Source: Pseudomonadota bacterium (GTDB taxonomy: Bacteria > Pseudomonadota > Gammaproteobacteria > Burkholderiales > Rhodocyclaceae). Taken from it: DNA of 46,765 nt. Below the pieces are notes generated by a model. That model searched no databases and was not told the origin of the DNA. It saw only the letters and a program-made list of their open reading frames with translations. A program made the translations under genes and the position numbers. Positions 7,432 through 15,811 of the stretch are shown piece by piece. The stretch spans positions 1 through 46,765 of the forward strand of contig JAFEFC010000025.1 in the NCBI GenBank assembly GCA_018240785.1, read 5' to 3'. How positions within the stretch are numbered: position 1 is the stretch's first letter; every line of letters starts with the position of its first letter.

Positions 7432-8409
7432 TCAGTTCCAGCGCATGGGGACGGGCTCGTGCTGCACGTGGAGCGCGGCAATGGCCCGGTTCGGATAGTC
7501 GGTGATGATGCCGGTGATGCCGGCGGCTGCCAGCGCCGTCATGCGGTGCGCGTCGTTGCAGGTCCAGGCGAAGACCATGCGGCCGGCGGCGGCGAGTCCG
7601 GCGATGTCGGCGCGGCTGGCGGAGTCCAGCGTGCCGCGCAATGAGCCGAAGCCGAGCGAATCCACCTCGCCATGACAGCCGGGGTGATATGCGTCGGCAT
7701 CGAGCAGGGCGAGGTAATCATTGATGCGTGCGAGGCGCCCGCCGCTCAGCACGCCGGTGGCGATCCCGACATCCAGCCGGCGCACTTCGACGAGCTGGGC
7801 GTGGTCGAAGGACGACACCAGCACGCTGCGCTGCAGGCCGGCGGCGCGCACGTCCGCCACCACGCGCGCGGCGATGCCTTCATACAGACGCGGGATGGAC
7901 TTGATCTCGATGTTCAGCAGCATGTCGCGCTCCGCCGCCCAGGCCAGCAGCTCGCGCAGCGTGGGGATGCGGATGGCACCGCTGCAAAAACGCTCGCGCT
8001 CGGCAAGCGGCACGTGCGCGGCGAGTTCGGTGTCGGTCAGCTCGCGCAGGAAGGGTTGGCGCTGCGCCGCGGGCAAGTCCAGTTCGCGCACGTACCAGCT
8101 CCCGGCGTCGAGCTCGCGCAGCTCCTCCGCGCCGAAGTCCGAGATGAATTCCCCGGCGAAAAGCGGGAACTCGGAGGCGACGTCGGTGCAGCGTGCGAGG
8201 CGGTCGTCGTGATGCACGACCACGATGCCGTCGCGTGACAGGTGTACGTCGAGTTCCACCATGTCGCAGCCGAGCGCGGCCGCCTTGTCGAAGGCGGCCA
8301 GCGTGTTCTCCGGCGCGAAGGCGCGCGCACCGCGATGGCCGACGACGAGCGGGCGCCCGACGGGCAGCGGACGGCCGGAAGGGAACTGCAGGCGACGGGG
8401 CTGCGGCAT
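7432..8409 (-). CDS. Glycerophosphodiester phosphodiesterase
   Basis: A 325-residue GDPD-family TIM-barrel enzyme that hydrolyses glycerophosphodiesters to glycerol-3-phosphate and an alcohol. Catalytic landmarks are visible: GHRGARAFAPENT (the HRG...PENT motif), MVELDVHLSRDG (ExD metal ligands) and VVVHHDD (second His). The C-terminal TCNDAHRMTALAAAGITGIITDYPNRA is typical of the UgpQ type. No signal peptide, so cytoplasmic. The ATG at 8409 follows GGGAGAA. The stop overlaps the ribosome binding site of the SDR gene, suggesting co-transcription. Confidence 0.92.
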   Translation of the reverse strand: MPQPRRLQFPSGRPLPVGRPLVVGHRGARAFAPENTLAAFDKAAALGCDMVELDVHLSRDGIVVVHHDDRLARCTDVASEFPLFAGEFISDFGAEELRELDAGSWYVRELDLPAAQRQPFLRELTDTELAAHVPLAERERFCSGAIRIPTLRELLAWAAERDMLLNIEIKSIPRLYEGIAARVVADVRAAGLQRSVLVSSFDHAQLVEVRRLDVGIATGVLSGGRLARINDYLALLDADAYHPGCHGEVDSLGFGSLRGTLDSASRADIAGLAAAGRMVFAWTCNDAHRMTALAAAGITGIITDYPNRAIAALHVQHEPVPMRWN

Positions 8410-8557
8410 GCCGTTCTCCCGCGGGGGTTTCAGGTGGTTTCTGCGGTGATTCTATCGGGCGCGACGGCAAAGACCTACCTGCATGCAGCGGCAGGGGACT
8501 GCGCTGCAAGCTCGCTGACCGCGATCCAGTGTGGCCACGCGAGCGCAGCGTGCCCAG

Positions 8558-9868
8558 TCAGCGCTGCACGCCCTGTGCCCGCAGCCATTCCAGCACCCCC
8601 TGCCCGGCGGCGCGGCCGGTGGCGAAGCAGGCGGTGAGCAGGTAGCCGCCGGTGGGGGCTTCCCAGTCCAGCATCTCGCCGGCGACGAACACGCCGGGCA
8701 GCGCGCGCAGCATCAGGTGGTTGTCGAGCTCATCGAAGACCACGCCGCCCGCGCTGCTGATCGCCTCGTCCAGCGGCCGCGGCGCGACCAGGCGCAAGGG
8801 CAGCGCCTTGATGCCGGCGGCGAGCCGTGCCGGATCGGCGAAATCCGCGGCCGGCAGGCATTCGCGCAGCAGCGCCGCCTTCAAGCCCTTGATGCCGGCC
8901 TGGCCCTGCAGGTGGCTGGCCATCGAGCGGCTGCCGCGCGGGCGCGCGAGATCGGCTGATAGGCGCTCCAGGCTGCGGCCGGGCGCGAGGTCGAGCTGCA
9001 GTACCGCCTCGCCATGCGCGGCGATGGTGTCGCGCAGCGGCGCCGACAGCGCGTAGATCAGGCCGCCCTCGATGCCGGTGGCGGAGATCAGGCACTCGCC
9101 GGCGCGCTCGACGGTCTGGCCGTTGGCGTCGGTGAAGCGGCCAATGACCGACTTCAGCGGCTCGCCGAGGTGGCGCGCCAGCAGATGCTCGCTCCAGCCA
9201 ATGCCGTCCGCTCCCCCCGCGGCGACGTCGAAGCCGCAGTTGGCCGGCACCAGTTCCGCGACCCGGATGCCGCGCTGGCGCAGCGTCGGCACCCAGGCGC
9301 CGTCGGAGCCGAGCTTTGCCCAACTGCCGCCGCCCAGCGCCAGCACCACCGCATCCGCGCTGGCGAGGCGCTCGCCATCCGGCGTGGCGAAGCGCAAGGT
9401 GGCCGGCGCGCGTGCGACGGCGTCATCCGGGTCCCGCCAGCCCAGCCAGCGATGGCGCACCGCGAAATGCACGCCGGCGACGCGCAGCCGGGCGAGCCAG
9501 GCGCGCAGCAGCGGCGCGGCCTTCATTTCCTGCGGAAACACGCGCCCCGAGCTGCCGACGAAAGTGGCGACGCCCAGCCCGTGCGCCCAGGCGCGCAGCG
9601 CGTCGGCATCGAAGGCGGCGATCATCGGCTCCAGCACCGCGCGGCGTTCGGCGTAGCGCGACAGGAAGGCTTCGGGCCGCTCGGCGTGGGTCAGATTGAG
9701 CCCGCCGCGACCGGCGAGCAGGAACTTGCGTCCGACCGAAGGCATTGCGTCGTAGACGGTGACCTCGGCCGTGCCGGCGAGCACTTCGGCCGCCATCAGG
9801 CCCGCCGGACCGCCGCCGATGACGGCGACCCTCGGGCGGCGGGCGCTGCCTGCGCGCACCTCGCTCAT
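8558..9868 (-). CDS. TIGR03862-family flavoprotein (HI0933-like NAD(P)/FAD oxidoreductase)
   Basis: A 436-residue FAD-binding protein. The dinucleotide motif VIGGGPAGLMAAE is near residue 16, followed by the family-typical SVGRKFLLAGRGGLNLTH and near the C-terminus GGVVFDELDNHLMLRALPGVFVAGEMLDWEAPTGG split around the end of the FAD site. This matches the HI0933/BaiN-like family of unknown substrate, TIGR03862 branch. The start ATG overlaps the stop of the upstream thioesterase gene (ATGA). Cytoplasmic; the physiological reaction is unknown. Confidence 0.88.
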   Translation of the reverse strand: MSEVRAGSARRPRVAVIGGGPAGLMAAEVLAGTAEVTVYDAMPSVGRKFLLAGRGGLNLTHAERPEAFLSRYAERRAVLEPMIAAFDADALRAWAHGLGVATFVGSSGRVFPQEMKAAPLLRAWLARLRVAGVHFAVRHRWLGWRDPDDAVARAPATLRFATPDGERLASADAVVLALGGGSWAKLGSDGAWVPTLRQRGIRVAELVPANCGFDVAAGGADGIGWSEHLLARHLGEPLKSVIGRFTDANGQTVERAGECLISATGIEGGLIYALSAPLRDTIAAHGEAVLQLDLAPGRSLERLSADLARPRGSRSMASHLQGQAGIKGLKAALLRECLPAADFADPARLAAGIKALPLRLVAPRPLDEAISSAGGVVFDELDNHLMLRALPGVFVAGEMLDWEAPTGGYLLTACFATGRAAGQGVLEWLRAQGVQR

Positions 9869-10293
9869 GCGCCGGGGAAGCGGCGGCGGAAACCCTCGGG
9901 CGCGGGCGCGATCTTGCGCACGCCGTAGTCGAAGAACACGATGCCGTGCTTGCCGCGCGCGACGTCACGGCCACTGGCCTTGTCGCGCATGCGCCAGACG
10001 ACGTCGCAGCCGTACTTGTTGAAGTCGTCGGCGCCGATCTCCACGACCATGGTTTCGCCGTGGAAGGCTTCCGACAGGTATTGCAGTGCCGCGTCGGCGA
10101 CGATGATGCCCAGGCCCTCGATGTTCAGTTCGCCGTAGCCCATGGACTTCAGCCAGCGCACGCGCGCCTCCGACACCAGCGACAGCAGGCGGGCGTTGTC
10201 GAGGTGATTGCCGTGGTTCATGTGCTCGACGTAGAGCGGGATTTCGGTCGAGAACGGCAGCGATTCGGGTAGTTCGATCTTGATGCGGGCCAT
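9865..10293 (-). CDS. Acyl-CoA thioesterase, 4HBT (hotdog) family
   Basis: A 142-residue single hotdog-domain protein resembling YbgC/4-hydroxybenzoyl-CoA thioesterases. It has the EIPLYVEHMNHGNHLDNARLLSLVSEARVRW segment, in which N replaces the catalytic Asp of DxxxH-type members, and the strand CDVVWRMRDKASGRDVARGKHGIVFFDY. The substrate cannot be predicted. It is translationally coupled to the flavoprotein gene by a 4-base overlap and lies after the terminator of the LysM gene. Confidence 0.82.
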   Translation of the reverse strand: MARIKIELPESLPFSTEIPLYVEHMNHGNHLDNARLLSLVSEARVRWLKSMGYGELNIEGLGIIVADAALQYLSEAFHGETMVVEIGADDFNKYGCDVVWRMRDKASGRDVARGKHGIVFFDYGVRKIAPAPEGFRRRFPGA

Positions 10294-10333
10294 GTGCCGG
10301 TGCGGAGCCTGGGGTGTCTTGACGGGAAAGCAA

Positions 10334-10365
10334 ACGCGATGGACCGGGCTGCCGGTCCATCGCGT
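10334..10365 (-). terminator. Intrinsic terminator after the LysM gene
   Basis: A perfect 14-bp stem (ACGCGATGGACCGG / CCGGTCCATCGCGT) with a 4-base loop. On the minus strand it is followed by TTGCTTT. It lies 10 bases after the stop of the BON-LysM gene. Confidence 0.75.
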
Positions 10366-10374
10366 ACGTGCCGC

Positions 10375-10848
10375 TCAGGCCTCGGCCGGGATGCGCAGCA
10401 CCTGGCCCGGATAGATCTTGTCGGGGTGGCTCAGCATCGGCTTGTTGGCCTCGAAGATCGCCGGGTACTTGTTGGCGTTGCCGTAATACTGCTTGGCGAT
10501 CGCCGACAGCGTGTCGCCGCGTACCACGGTGTGGAAGCGTGCTTCCGCGGCCGGGGCGGCGACCGCCATCTGGTCGCTGACCTCGCCGACGCCCGCGACG
10601 TTCCCCGCGGCAAGCAGGATCTTCTCCTTGGTGGCCTGGTCGGGCGCAGTGCCGGATACCGTCACGGTGGAGCTGGCGCCGTCGAAACTCACCGCCAGAT
10701 CGGCGGGGGCCAGCTTGAGCGCGACGACGTAGTTGCGGATCGCCTCGGCGGCCTTGGCGTTGGCGACGGGGTCGGTTCCGGCAGCGTGTGCTTCGCCGTT
10801 GCCGAAGAGCTTTTCACCGGCTTCCTTGATGAACGAGAAAAGTCCCAT
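10375..10848 (-). CDS. BON and LysM domain protein (Kbp/YgaU-like)
   Basis: A 157-residue protein with an N-terminal MGLFSFIKEAGEKLFG segment, a BON domain (about 28-90) and a C-terminal LysM domain (about 105-155, HTVVRGDTLSAIAKQYYGNANKYPAIFEANKP...IYPGQVLRIP). The length and order match E. coli Kbp (YgaU), a cytoplasmic potassium-binding protein. No signal peptide is present. The ATG at 10848 has CAGGAGG upstream; a longer frame from 11013 lacks similarity. Transcribed alone, divergent from the OmpA-like gene. Confidence 0.9.
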   Translation of the reverse strand: MGLFSFIKEAGEKLFGNGEAHAAGTDPVANAKAAEAIRNYVVALKLAPADLAVSFDGASSTVTVSGTAPDQATKEKILLAAGNVAGVGEVSDQMAVAAPAAEARFHTVVRGDTLSAIAKQYYGNANKYPAIFEANKPMLSHPDKIYPGQVLRIPAEA

Positions 10849-11100
10849 GTTTGCCTCCTGGCTGAAGTGATTCGGATGTGTGACGCAAATGAGCGGCGCG
10901 CAGGGGAGCGCGAACCGGGAGCGTGTGCAGGATAGACGGATATGTCGTTGAGGTCCATTTGCACAAATCGGATGCAGCGGGTGTGTGCAGACGTCGGCAT
11001 TCGACTCGGGCACGAAAGCCTCAACGGCGACGCGTGTTTCCGCTAAACTGCGCGCCGACCCTGCGCCTGCGGGATAACCCTAGGAATCTGGAGCAAAAAC

Positions 11101-11598
11101 ATGTTCGATCAGGAAGACGGCGAACTCAATGTCGTCATGGGCGTACTGTTCGGCATCATCGCACTGGTGATTGCCTTTGTCATCGGTCTCGGTGTGTTCA
11201 AGATGCGCTCGGCTTCGCACCATGCGCCGGTCGAGGTGGTCGCTGCACCGGCCGTCCAGGAATTCGCGGAGGTTGACGAGGTCGGCGAGGCACTCGCCAA
11301 GATCTACTTCAACCTCGGTCAGACCGAACTGCCGGCTGACGCTTCCGCCAGCATCGCCACGGTGGTTGCCGCGCTGCAGGCGGAACCCGCCAAGCATGCG
11401 CTGCTGTCCGGCTACCACGACGAAACGGGTGGCGCCGCGGTCAATGCCGAAGTGGCCAAGAACCGCGCGCTGTCGGTACGCAAGGCGCTGGTCGACGCCG
11501 GCATCCCGGCGGAGCGCGTGCTGATGCGCCGCCCCGCGGTGACCCTGGGTGGCGCCGACGCTGCAGAGGCACGGCGCGTGGAGATTCGCGTGCAGTGA
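11101..11598 (+). CDS. OmpA-like domain protein with N-terminal membrane anchor
   Basis: A 165-residue protein with one predicted transmembrane helix (about residues 13-34, MGVLFGIIALVIAFVIGLGV) and a periplasmic OmpA/MotB-like peptidoglycan-binding domain (about 65-165, IYFNLGQTELP ... SGYHDETGG ... NRALSVRKALVDAGI ... RRVEIRV). It lacks a beta-barrel. The start ATG follows a GGAG about 9 bases upstream; TAAACT at 11044-11049 is a possible -10. An intrinsic terminator follows, so it is probably monocistronic. Its exact role in the envelope is unknown. Confidence 0.85.
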   Translation: MFDQEDGELNVVMGVLFGIIALVIAFVIGLGVFKMRSASHHAPVEVVAAPAVQEFAEVDEVGEALAKIYFNLGQTELPADASASIATVVAALQAEPAKHALLSGYHDETGGAAVNAEVAKNRALSVRKALVDAGIPAERVLMRRPAVTLGGADAAEARRVEIRVQ

Positions 11599-11625
11599 TT
11601 GCCGCGCCGCCCCGGTCGTGATCGC

Positions 11626-11651
11626 AAAGCCGGGCTTGCCCGGCTTTTTTT
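11626..11651 (+). terminator. Intrinsic terminator after the OmpA-like gene
   Basis: Stem AAAGCCGGGC / GCCCGGCTTT (11626-11635 with 11638-11647) followed by a T-run through 11651. Confidence 0.92.
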
Positions 11652-11673
11652 CGCCTGTCGAGCGGGCAGGGTG

Positions 11674-11760
11674 CGCACCACGAAGGTGCATTTTGATGCA
11701 CGAGGGATTTTGAATCCCGATTTGGTGCGTGAAATGCACCGCTTTGGTGAATCTGGTGCA
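11674..11760 (+). promoter_or_regulatory. NtrC-like dyads and possible sigma-54 element before gdhA
   Basis: Two sites resemble the NtrC consensus TGCACC-N5-GGTGCA: CGCACC-ACGAA-GGTGCA (11674-11690, 11 of 12) and TGCACC-GCTTT-GGTGAA (11735-11751, 10 of 12). A GG-N10-GC element, TGGTGAATCTGGTGCA (11745-11760), could be a sigma-54 promoter but overlaps the second dyad. Control of gdhA by nitrogen status is the natural reading; activation versus repression cannot be told. Confidence 0.5.
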
Positions 11761-11841
11761 GAATAATGCGGTTTTGCGCATCGAACCCTGAGAAAGTTGG
11801 GTTCCGCACGCCGTTTTCATGTCCACACAGGTTCGAGCACC

Positions 11842-13185
11842 ATGAAATATCACTCCCTGGCCGAATTCCTGGCCTATGTCGAGCAGCGCAACCCTGGCCA
11901 GCCGGAATTCCTGCAGGCGGTCGGCGAAGTGATGGAGAGCCTTTGGCCTTTCATCTCCGCCAACCCCCGCTATGCCGAGCACTCCCTGCTCGACCGCCTG
12001 ATCGAACCCGAGCGCGTGATCATGTTCCGCGTATCGTGGGTGGACGACAAGGGCGAAGTCCATGTCAACCGCGGCTACCGCATCCAGCACAGCTCGGCGA
12101 TCGGCCCCTACAAGGGCGGCCTGCGCTTCCACCCGTCGGTGAACCTCTCCATCCTCAAGTTCCTCGCCTTCGAGCAGACCTTCAAGAACGCGCTCACGAC
12201 GCTGCCGATGGGCGGTGGCAAGGGCGGCTCCGATTTCGACCCGAAGGGCCGCAGCCCCGGCGAGGTGATGCGCTTCTGCCAGGCCTTCATCAGCGAGCTG
12301 TATCGCCACGTCGGCCCCGACACCGACGTGCCGGCCGGTGACATCGGCGTCGGTGGCCGCGAAGTCGGCTTCATGGCCGGCATGATGAAGAAGCTGTCGA
12401 ACAACGCCGCCTGCGTGTTCACCGGCAAGGGGCTGTCCTTCGGCGGTTCGCTGATCCGTCCGGAGTCGACCGGCTACGGCACGGTGTATTTCGCCAAGGC
12501 GATGCTCGAGCACGCCGGCCGCGACCTCAAGGGCATGCGCGTGGCGGTCTCGGGTTCGGGCAACGTCGCCCAGTACGCGATCGAGAAGCTCATGCAGTTC
12601 GGCGCCAGGCCGGTGACCTGCTCCGACTCGAGCGGCACGGTGATCGACGAGGAAGGCTTCACTCCCGAGAAGCTGGCCGTGCTGATGGAGATCAAGAACC
12701 ACTATTACGGCCGCGTCTCCGAGTATGCCGAGCGCGTCGGTGCCCGCTTCGAGCCGGGCGTGCGTCCGTGGCATGTGCCGGTGCAGGTCGCGCTGCCGTG
12801 CGCGACGCAGAACGAACTTGACGGCAACGATGCCGCGACGCTGGTCAGGAACGGCGTGGTTGCCGTCGCGGAGGGCGCCAACATGCCCAGCACCGCCGAG
12901 GCGGTGAAGATCTTCGAGCACAACGGCGTGCTCTATGCGCCGGGCAAGGCGAGCAACGCCGGCGGCGTGGCCACCTCCGGACTGGAGATGAGCCAGAACG
13001 CGATGCGCCTGTCGTGGACGCGCGAGGAAGTCGACGCCCGCCTGCAGGAGATCATGCTGGGCATCCACGCCGCCTGCCTGAAGTATGGCAAGCGCGAGGG
13101 CGGCACGGTGAGCTATGCCGACGGCGCCAACGTCGCCGGCTTCGTCAAGGTTGCCGAGGCGATGCTGGCTCAGGGCGTGGTCTGA
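11842..13185 (+). CDS. gdhA: NADP-specific glutamate dehydrogenase
   Basis: A 447-residue hexameric-type glutamate dehydrogenase that aminates 2-oxoglutarate with ammonium and NADPH. Seen: the glutamate-binding GPYKGGLRFHPSV, catalytic lysine motif PMGGGKGGSDFDPKG, the DIGVGGREVGFM segment and the NADP fold VAVSGSGNVAQYAIEKL. Length equals the usual small bacterial GDH. The ATG at 11842 is favoured by homology (MKYHSLAEFLAYVEQRNP); an upstream in-frame start at 11797 adds unrelated residues. Two NtrC-like dyads lie within 170 bases upstream. A strong terminator follows. Confidence 0.97.
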   Translation: MKYHSLAEFLAYVEQRNPGQPEFLQAVGEVMESLWPFISANPRYAEHSLLDRLIEPERVIMFRVSWVDDKGEVHVNRGYRIQHSSAIGPYKGGLRFHPSVNLSILKFLAFEQTFKNALTTLPMGGGKGGSDFDPKGRSPGEVMRFCQAFISELYRHVGPDTDVPAGDIGVGGREVGFMAGMMKKLSNNAACVFTGKGLSFGGSLIRPESTGYGTVYFAKAMLEHAGRDLKGMRVAVSGSGNVAQYAIEKLMQFGARPVTCSDSSGTVIDEEGFTPEKLAVLMEIKNHYYGRVSEYAERVGARFEPGVRPWHVPVQVALPCATQNELDGNDAATLVRNGVVAVAEGANMPSTAEAVKIFEHNGVLYAPGKASNAGGVATSGLEMSQNAMRLSWTREEVDARLQEIMLGIHAACLKYGKREGGTVSYADGANVAGFVKVAEAMLAQGVV

Positions 13186-13235
13186 TCATCGCAACGCCTG
13201 CGGCGCGGCGCTGACGCGCGCTGCCCGCGCACGAG

Positions 13236-13274
13236 CCCACCCTTGCGGCCTGGCGCCGCCGGGTGGGTTTTTTT
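13236..13274 (+). terminator. Intrinsic terminator after gdhA
   Basis: CCCACCC / GGGTGGG outer stem with an inner GCGGC/GCCGC stem, followed by seven T (13268-13274). Confidence 0.92.
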
Positions 13275-13344
13275 GCGCGCGGAAGAGGCTGGAACATGAT
13301 CGGTTAAACTCCGGTCCGATTCACGTTTTCAGGAGCAGTAACAC

Positions 13345-13986
13345 ATGATCCAGGCCAACATCGTCCCGGTGACGCCTTTCGAGCAGAACTGCAGCATCCT
13401 GTGGTGCGACCGGACGAAGAAGGCTGCGGTCGTCGATCCGGGCGGAGACCTCGACCGCATCCTTGCCGAGGCGCAGCGTCTCGGCGTCACGATCGAGAAG
13501 ATCCTGATCACCCACGGTCACATCGACCATGCCGGAGGCGCGGCCAAGCTGGCGCGCGAACTCGGCGTGCCGATCGAGGGGCCGCAGCAGGAAGACCGCT
13601 TCTGGATCGAAGGCATGCCGCAGCAGAGCCGGATGTTCGGTTTCCATGAAGTGGAGACCTTCGAGCCGGACCGCTGGCTTGAGGAGGGCGACACGGTGAC
13701 GGTGGGCGAGGAAACGCTGAGCGTGATCCACACGCCGGGCCACACGCCGGGCCATGTCGTGTTCCTGCATGCGGACGCGCGGCTCGCGATCGTCGGCGAC
13801 GTGCTGTTTGCCGGCTCCATCGGCCGCACCGACTTCCCGCGCGGCGACCACCAGACGCTGATTCGCTCGATCCGCACCAAGCTCTTCCGGCTCGGCGACG
13901 ATATCGTCTTCATCCCCGGCCATGGTCCGACCTCGACTTTTGGCGACGAGCGCGAAAGCAACCCATACGTCGGCGATCACGCCTGA
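13345..13986 (+). CDS. MBL-fold metallo-hydrolase (glyoxalase II-like, YcbL type)
   Basis: A 213-residue metallo-beta-lactamase-fold hydrolase. The metal-binding motif is THGHIDHAGG (HxHxDH), further ligands are in HTPGHTPGHVVF and VGDVLFAGSIGRTDFP, and the last His is in IPGHGPTSTFGDERESNP. This layout matches the YcbL/GloB-like branch that can hydrolyse S-lactoylglutathione-type thioesters; the substrate is inferred. The ATG has AGGAGCAG 6-13 bases upstream. Monocistronic between two terminators. Confidence 0.9.
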   Translation: MIQANIVPVTPFEQNCSILWCDRTKKAAVVDPGGDLDRILAEAQRLGVTIEKILITHGHIDHAGGAAKLARELGVPIEGPQQEDRFWIEGMPQQSRMFGFHEVETFEPDRWLEEGDTVTVGEETLSVIHTPGHTPGHVVFLHADARLAIVGDVLFAGSIGRTDFPRGDHQTLIRSIRTKLFRLGDDIVFIPGHGPTSTFGDERESNPYVGDHA

Positions 13987-14023
13987 AACGCGTCCGTCCG
14001 CGACGATTCAGAACGCGAAGAGA

Positions 14024-14065
14024 ACCCGTCACGCACGCCCTTCGGGGCGAGCGTGACGGGTTTTT
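14024..14065 (+). terminator. Intrinsic terminator between the MBL gene and mscL
   Basis: An 11-bp perfect stem (ACCCGTCACGC / GCGTGACGGGT) capped by a second stem with a TTCG loop, followed by a T-run. It serves the plus strand and may also block convergent reading from mscL. Confidence 0.92.
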
Positions 14066-14114
14066 CGTTTGCCGACCGACTTCGGTGACAGCGACCGCCG
14101 TCACCGCGCCGTGA

Positions 14115-14543
14115 TCAGCCGCGCGCTTTCAGCGCGTCACGGATCTCGCGCAGCAGCTTCACGTCCTCGGGCTCGGGTGCGGGCTCCGGTTCCGGCGCCG
14201 GCGGTTCGGCGCGCTTGAGCTTGTTGATGGCCTTGATGGCGATGAAGATCGCGAAGGCGATGATCAGGAAGTTGATGATGCTGTTGATGAAGACGCCGTA
14301 CTTGATGAGCGGCGCGCCGGCTTTCTCTGCCGCTTCCAGGGTGTCGTAGGCGGTCTTGCCGAGATTGATGTACAGGTTGCTGAAATCGACGCCGCCCACC
14401 AGCATGCCGACGGCCGGCATCACCACGTCCTTGACGAGAGAATCCACGATCTTGCCGAAGGCGCCGCCAATGATCACGCCGACCGCGAGATCGATGACGT
14501 TGCCGCGCATTGCGAATTCCTTGAATTCCTGAACGAAGCTCAT
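14115..14543 (-). CDS. mscL: Large-conductance mechanosensitive channel
   Basis: A 142-residue inner-membrane channel that opens on hypo-osmotic shock. It shows the amphipathic N-terminus [17 protein letters not shown]1 with the pore motif [21 protein letters not shown]2 (about 75-100, [21 protein letters not shown]) and the charged C-terminal bundle ([13 protein letters not shown]). An acidic proline-rich linker, [16 protein letters not shown], precedes the last helix. Start ATG at 14543 follows AAGGAG. Monocistronic. Confidence 0.97.
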   Translation of the reverse strand: MSFVQEFKEFAMRGNVIDLAVGVIIGGAFGKIVDSLVKDVVMPAVGMLVGGVDFSNLYINLGKTAYDTLEAAEKAGAPLIKYGVFINSIINFLIIAFAIFIAIKAINKLKRAEPPAPEPEPAPEPEDVKLLREIRDALKARG

Positions 14544-14801
14544 GGGCAACTCCTTTTGCGAACGTTGTTGTTTGGGGGCATGGCGCGCAGTTGCGTCATA
14601 TCCCGTTGCGTATCTGATACGAGATTCATCTTAACGCCGCGCGCAGCTCAATCACAGGGGGACGAGGGGGGGAAACTCAGCGCGATTGCCCATCCAGCGG
14701 CGTGCCGGCCTGCGGCCGGACCGCAGTGCGTGTGCCAGAATTCGCGTCATCGCCTCGCCGCCGCATCTCGCGGCCTGCGTGAATCGCCATCCGGAGAAGA
14801 C

Positions 14802-15773
14802 ATGCCGCTTCCTACGTCCCTGCTCGGCCGCTTTCGTGTGCCTGCCATCGCCGCGCCGATGTTCCTCGTCTCCGGTCCCGAACTGGTCATCGCCGCCTGC
14901 CGGGCGGGCGTGGCGGGCACCTTTCCGGCGCTCAACGCGCGACCGGTGGCGCAACTCGATGCCTGGCTGGGCGAGATCGATGCAGCCCTCGCCCGCTGCA
15001 GGCACGATCAGCCCGCGGCACCCTGCGCCCCGCATGGCGTCAATCTGATCCTGCACGCGTCCAACGACCGCCTGCAGGAGGACCTCGCCACCATCGTGCG
15101 TCACCGCGTGCCCATCGTCATCACCAGCCTGGGCCATCCGGGCGAGGTGGTGAAGGCTGTTCACGCCTACGGCGGGCTGGTGTTCTCGGACGTGATCCAT
15201 GCCTACCACGCCAGGAAGGCGATCGCCGCCGGCGTGGACGGCATCATCGCCGTCGCGGCGGGCGCAGGCGGGCACGCCGGGGGCCAGGGCGTGATCAGCC
15301 TGGTGCGGGAGATCCGCGAGTTCTGGGACGGTGTGCTGGTCGCCGCCGGCAGCATCTCCGATGGCGCGTCAGTGCGTGCGGTGGAAGTCCTCGGTGCCGA
15401 TTTCGCCTACATGGGCACCCGCTTCATCGCCACCCGGGAATCGATGGCGCCGGAGGCCTACAAGCAGATGATCGTCGATTGCGGCGCGGCCGACATCGTC
15501 TATACCGACGCGATTTCCGGCGCCAACGCCAACTTCCTGTGGCCCAGCCTGCAGCAGGCCGGCTACGACCGCGACGCGCTCGCCGTCAGCGCCGGCAAGG
15601 GCAAGCTGCACGACATGTCCGAAGAAGCCCGCGCCTGGCGCGACGTGTGGAGCGCCGGCCACGGCGTGGCGACGATCCACGACATTCCTGCGGTCGCGCA
15701 GCTCGTCGATCGGCTCGCCAATGAATATCGCGTCGCCTGCGCCCTGCCGCCCAGCGCCGCGGTGGCGCGCTGA
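14802..15773 (+). CDS. NAD(P)H-dependent flavin oxidoreductase / nitronate monooxygenase-like
   Basis: A 323-residue FMN-binding TIM-barrel protein of the nitronate monooxygenase/2-nitropropane dioxygenase family. Seen: the N-terminal APMFLVSGPELVIAACRAG, the FMN phosphate region AAGAGGHAGGQG and GSISDGASVRAVEVLGADFAYMGTRF. The ATG at 14802 follows GGAGAAG; upstream in-frame sequence back to 14556 is non-conserved. It precedes livH by 38 bases and could be co-transcribed. Class assignment is good; substrate (nitronates or other) is unknown. Confidence 0.88.
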   Translation: MPLPTSLLGRFRVPAIAAPMFLVSGPELVIAACRAGVAGTFPALNARPVAQLDAWLGEIDAALARCRHDQPAAPCAPHGVNLILHASNDRLQEDLATIVRHRVPIVITSLGHPGEVVKAVHAYGGLVFSDVIHAYHARKAIAAGVDGIIAVAAGAGGHAGGQGVISLVREIREFWDGVLVAAGSISDGASVRAVEVLGADFAYMGTRFIATRESMAPEAYKQMIVDCGAADIVYTDAISGANANFLWPSLQQAGYDRDALAVSAGKGKLHDMSEEARAWRDVWSAGHGVATIHDIPAVAQLVDRLANEYRVACALPPSAAVAR

Positions 15774-15811
15774 ACGGACTTGCGCGTGCGGCATCTCGTC
15801 CGGATTCCTGC

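Noticed and set aside
11080-13068. 662-codon open frame antisense to the OmpA-like gene and gdhA
   Set aside because: Spans two real genes and a terminator on the other strand; composition typical of a shadow frame.
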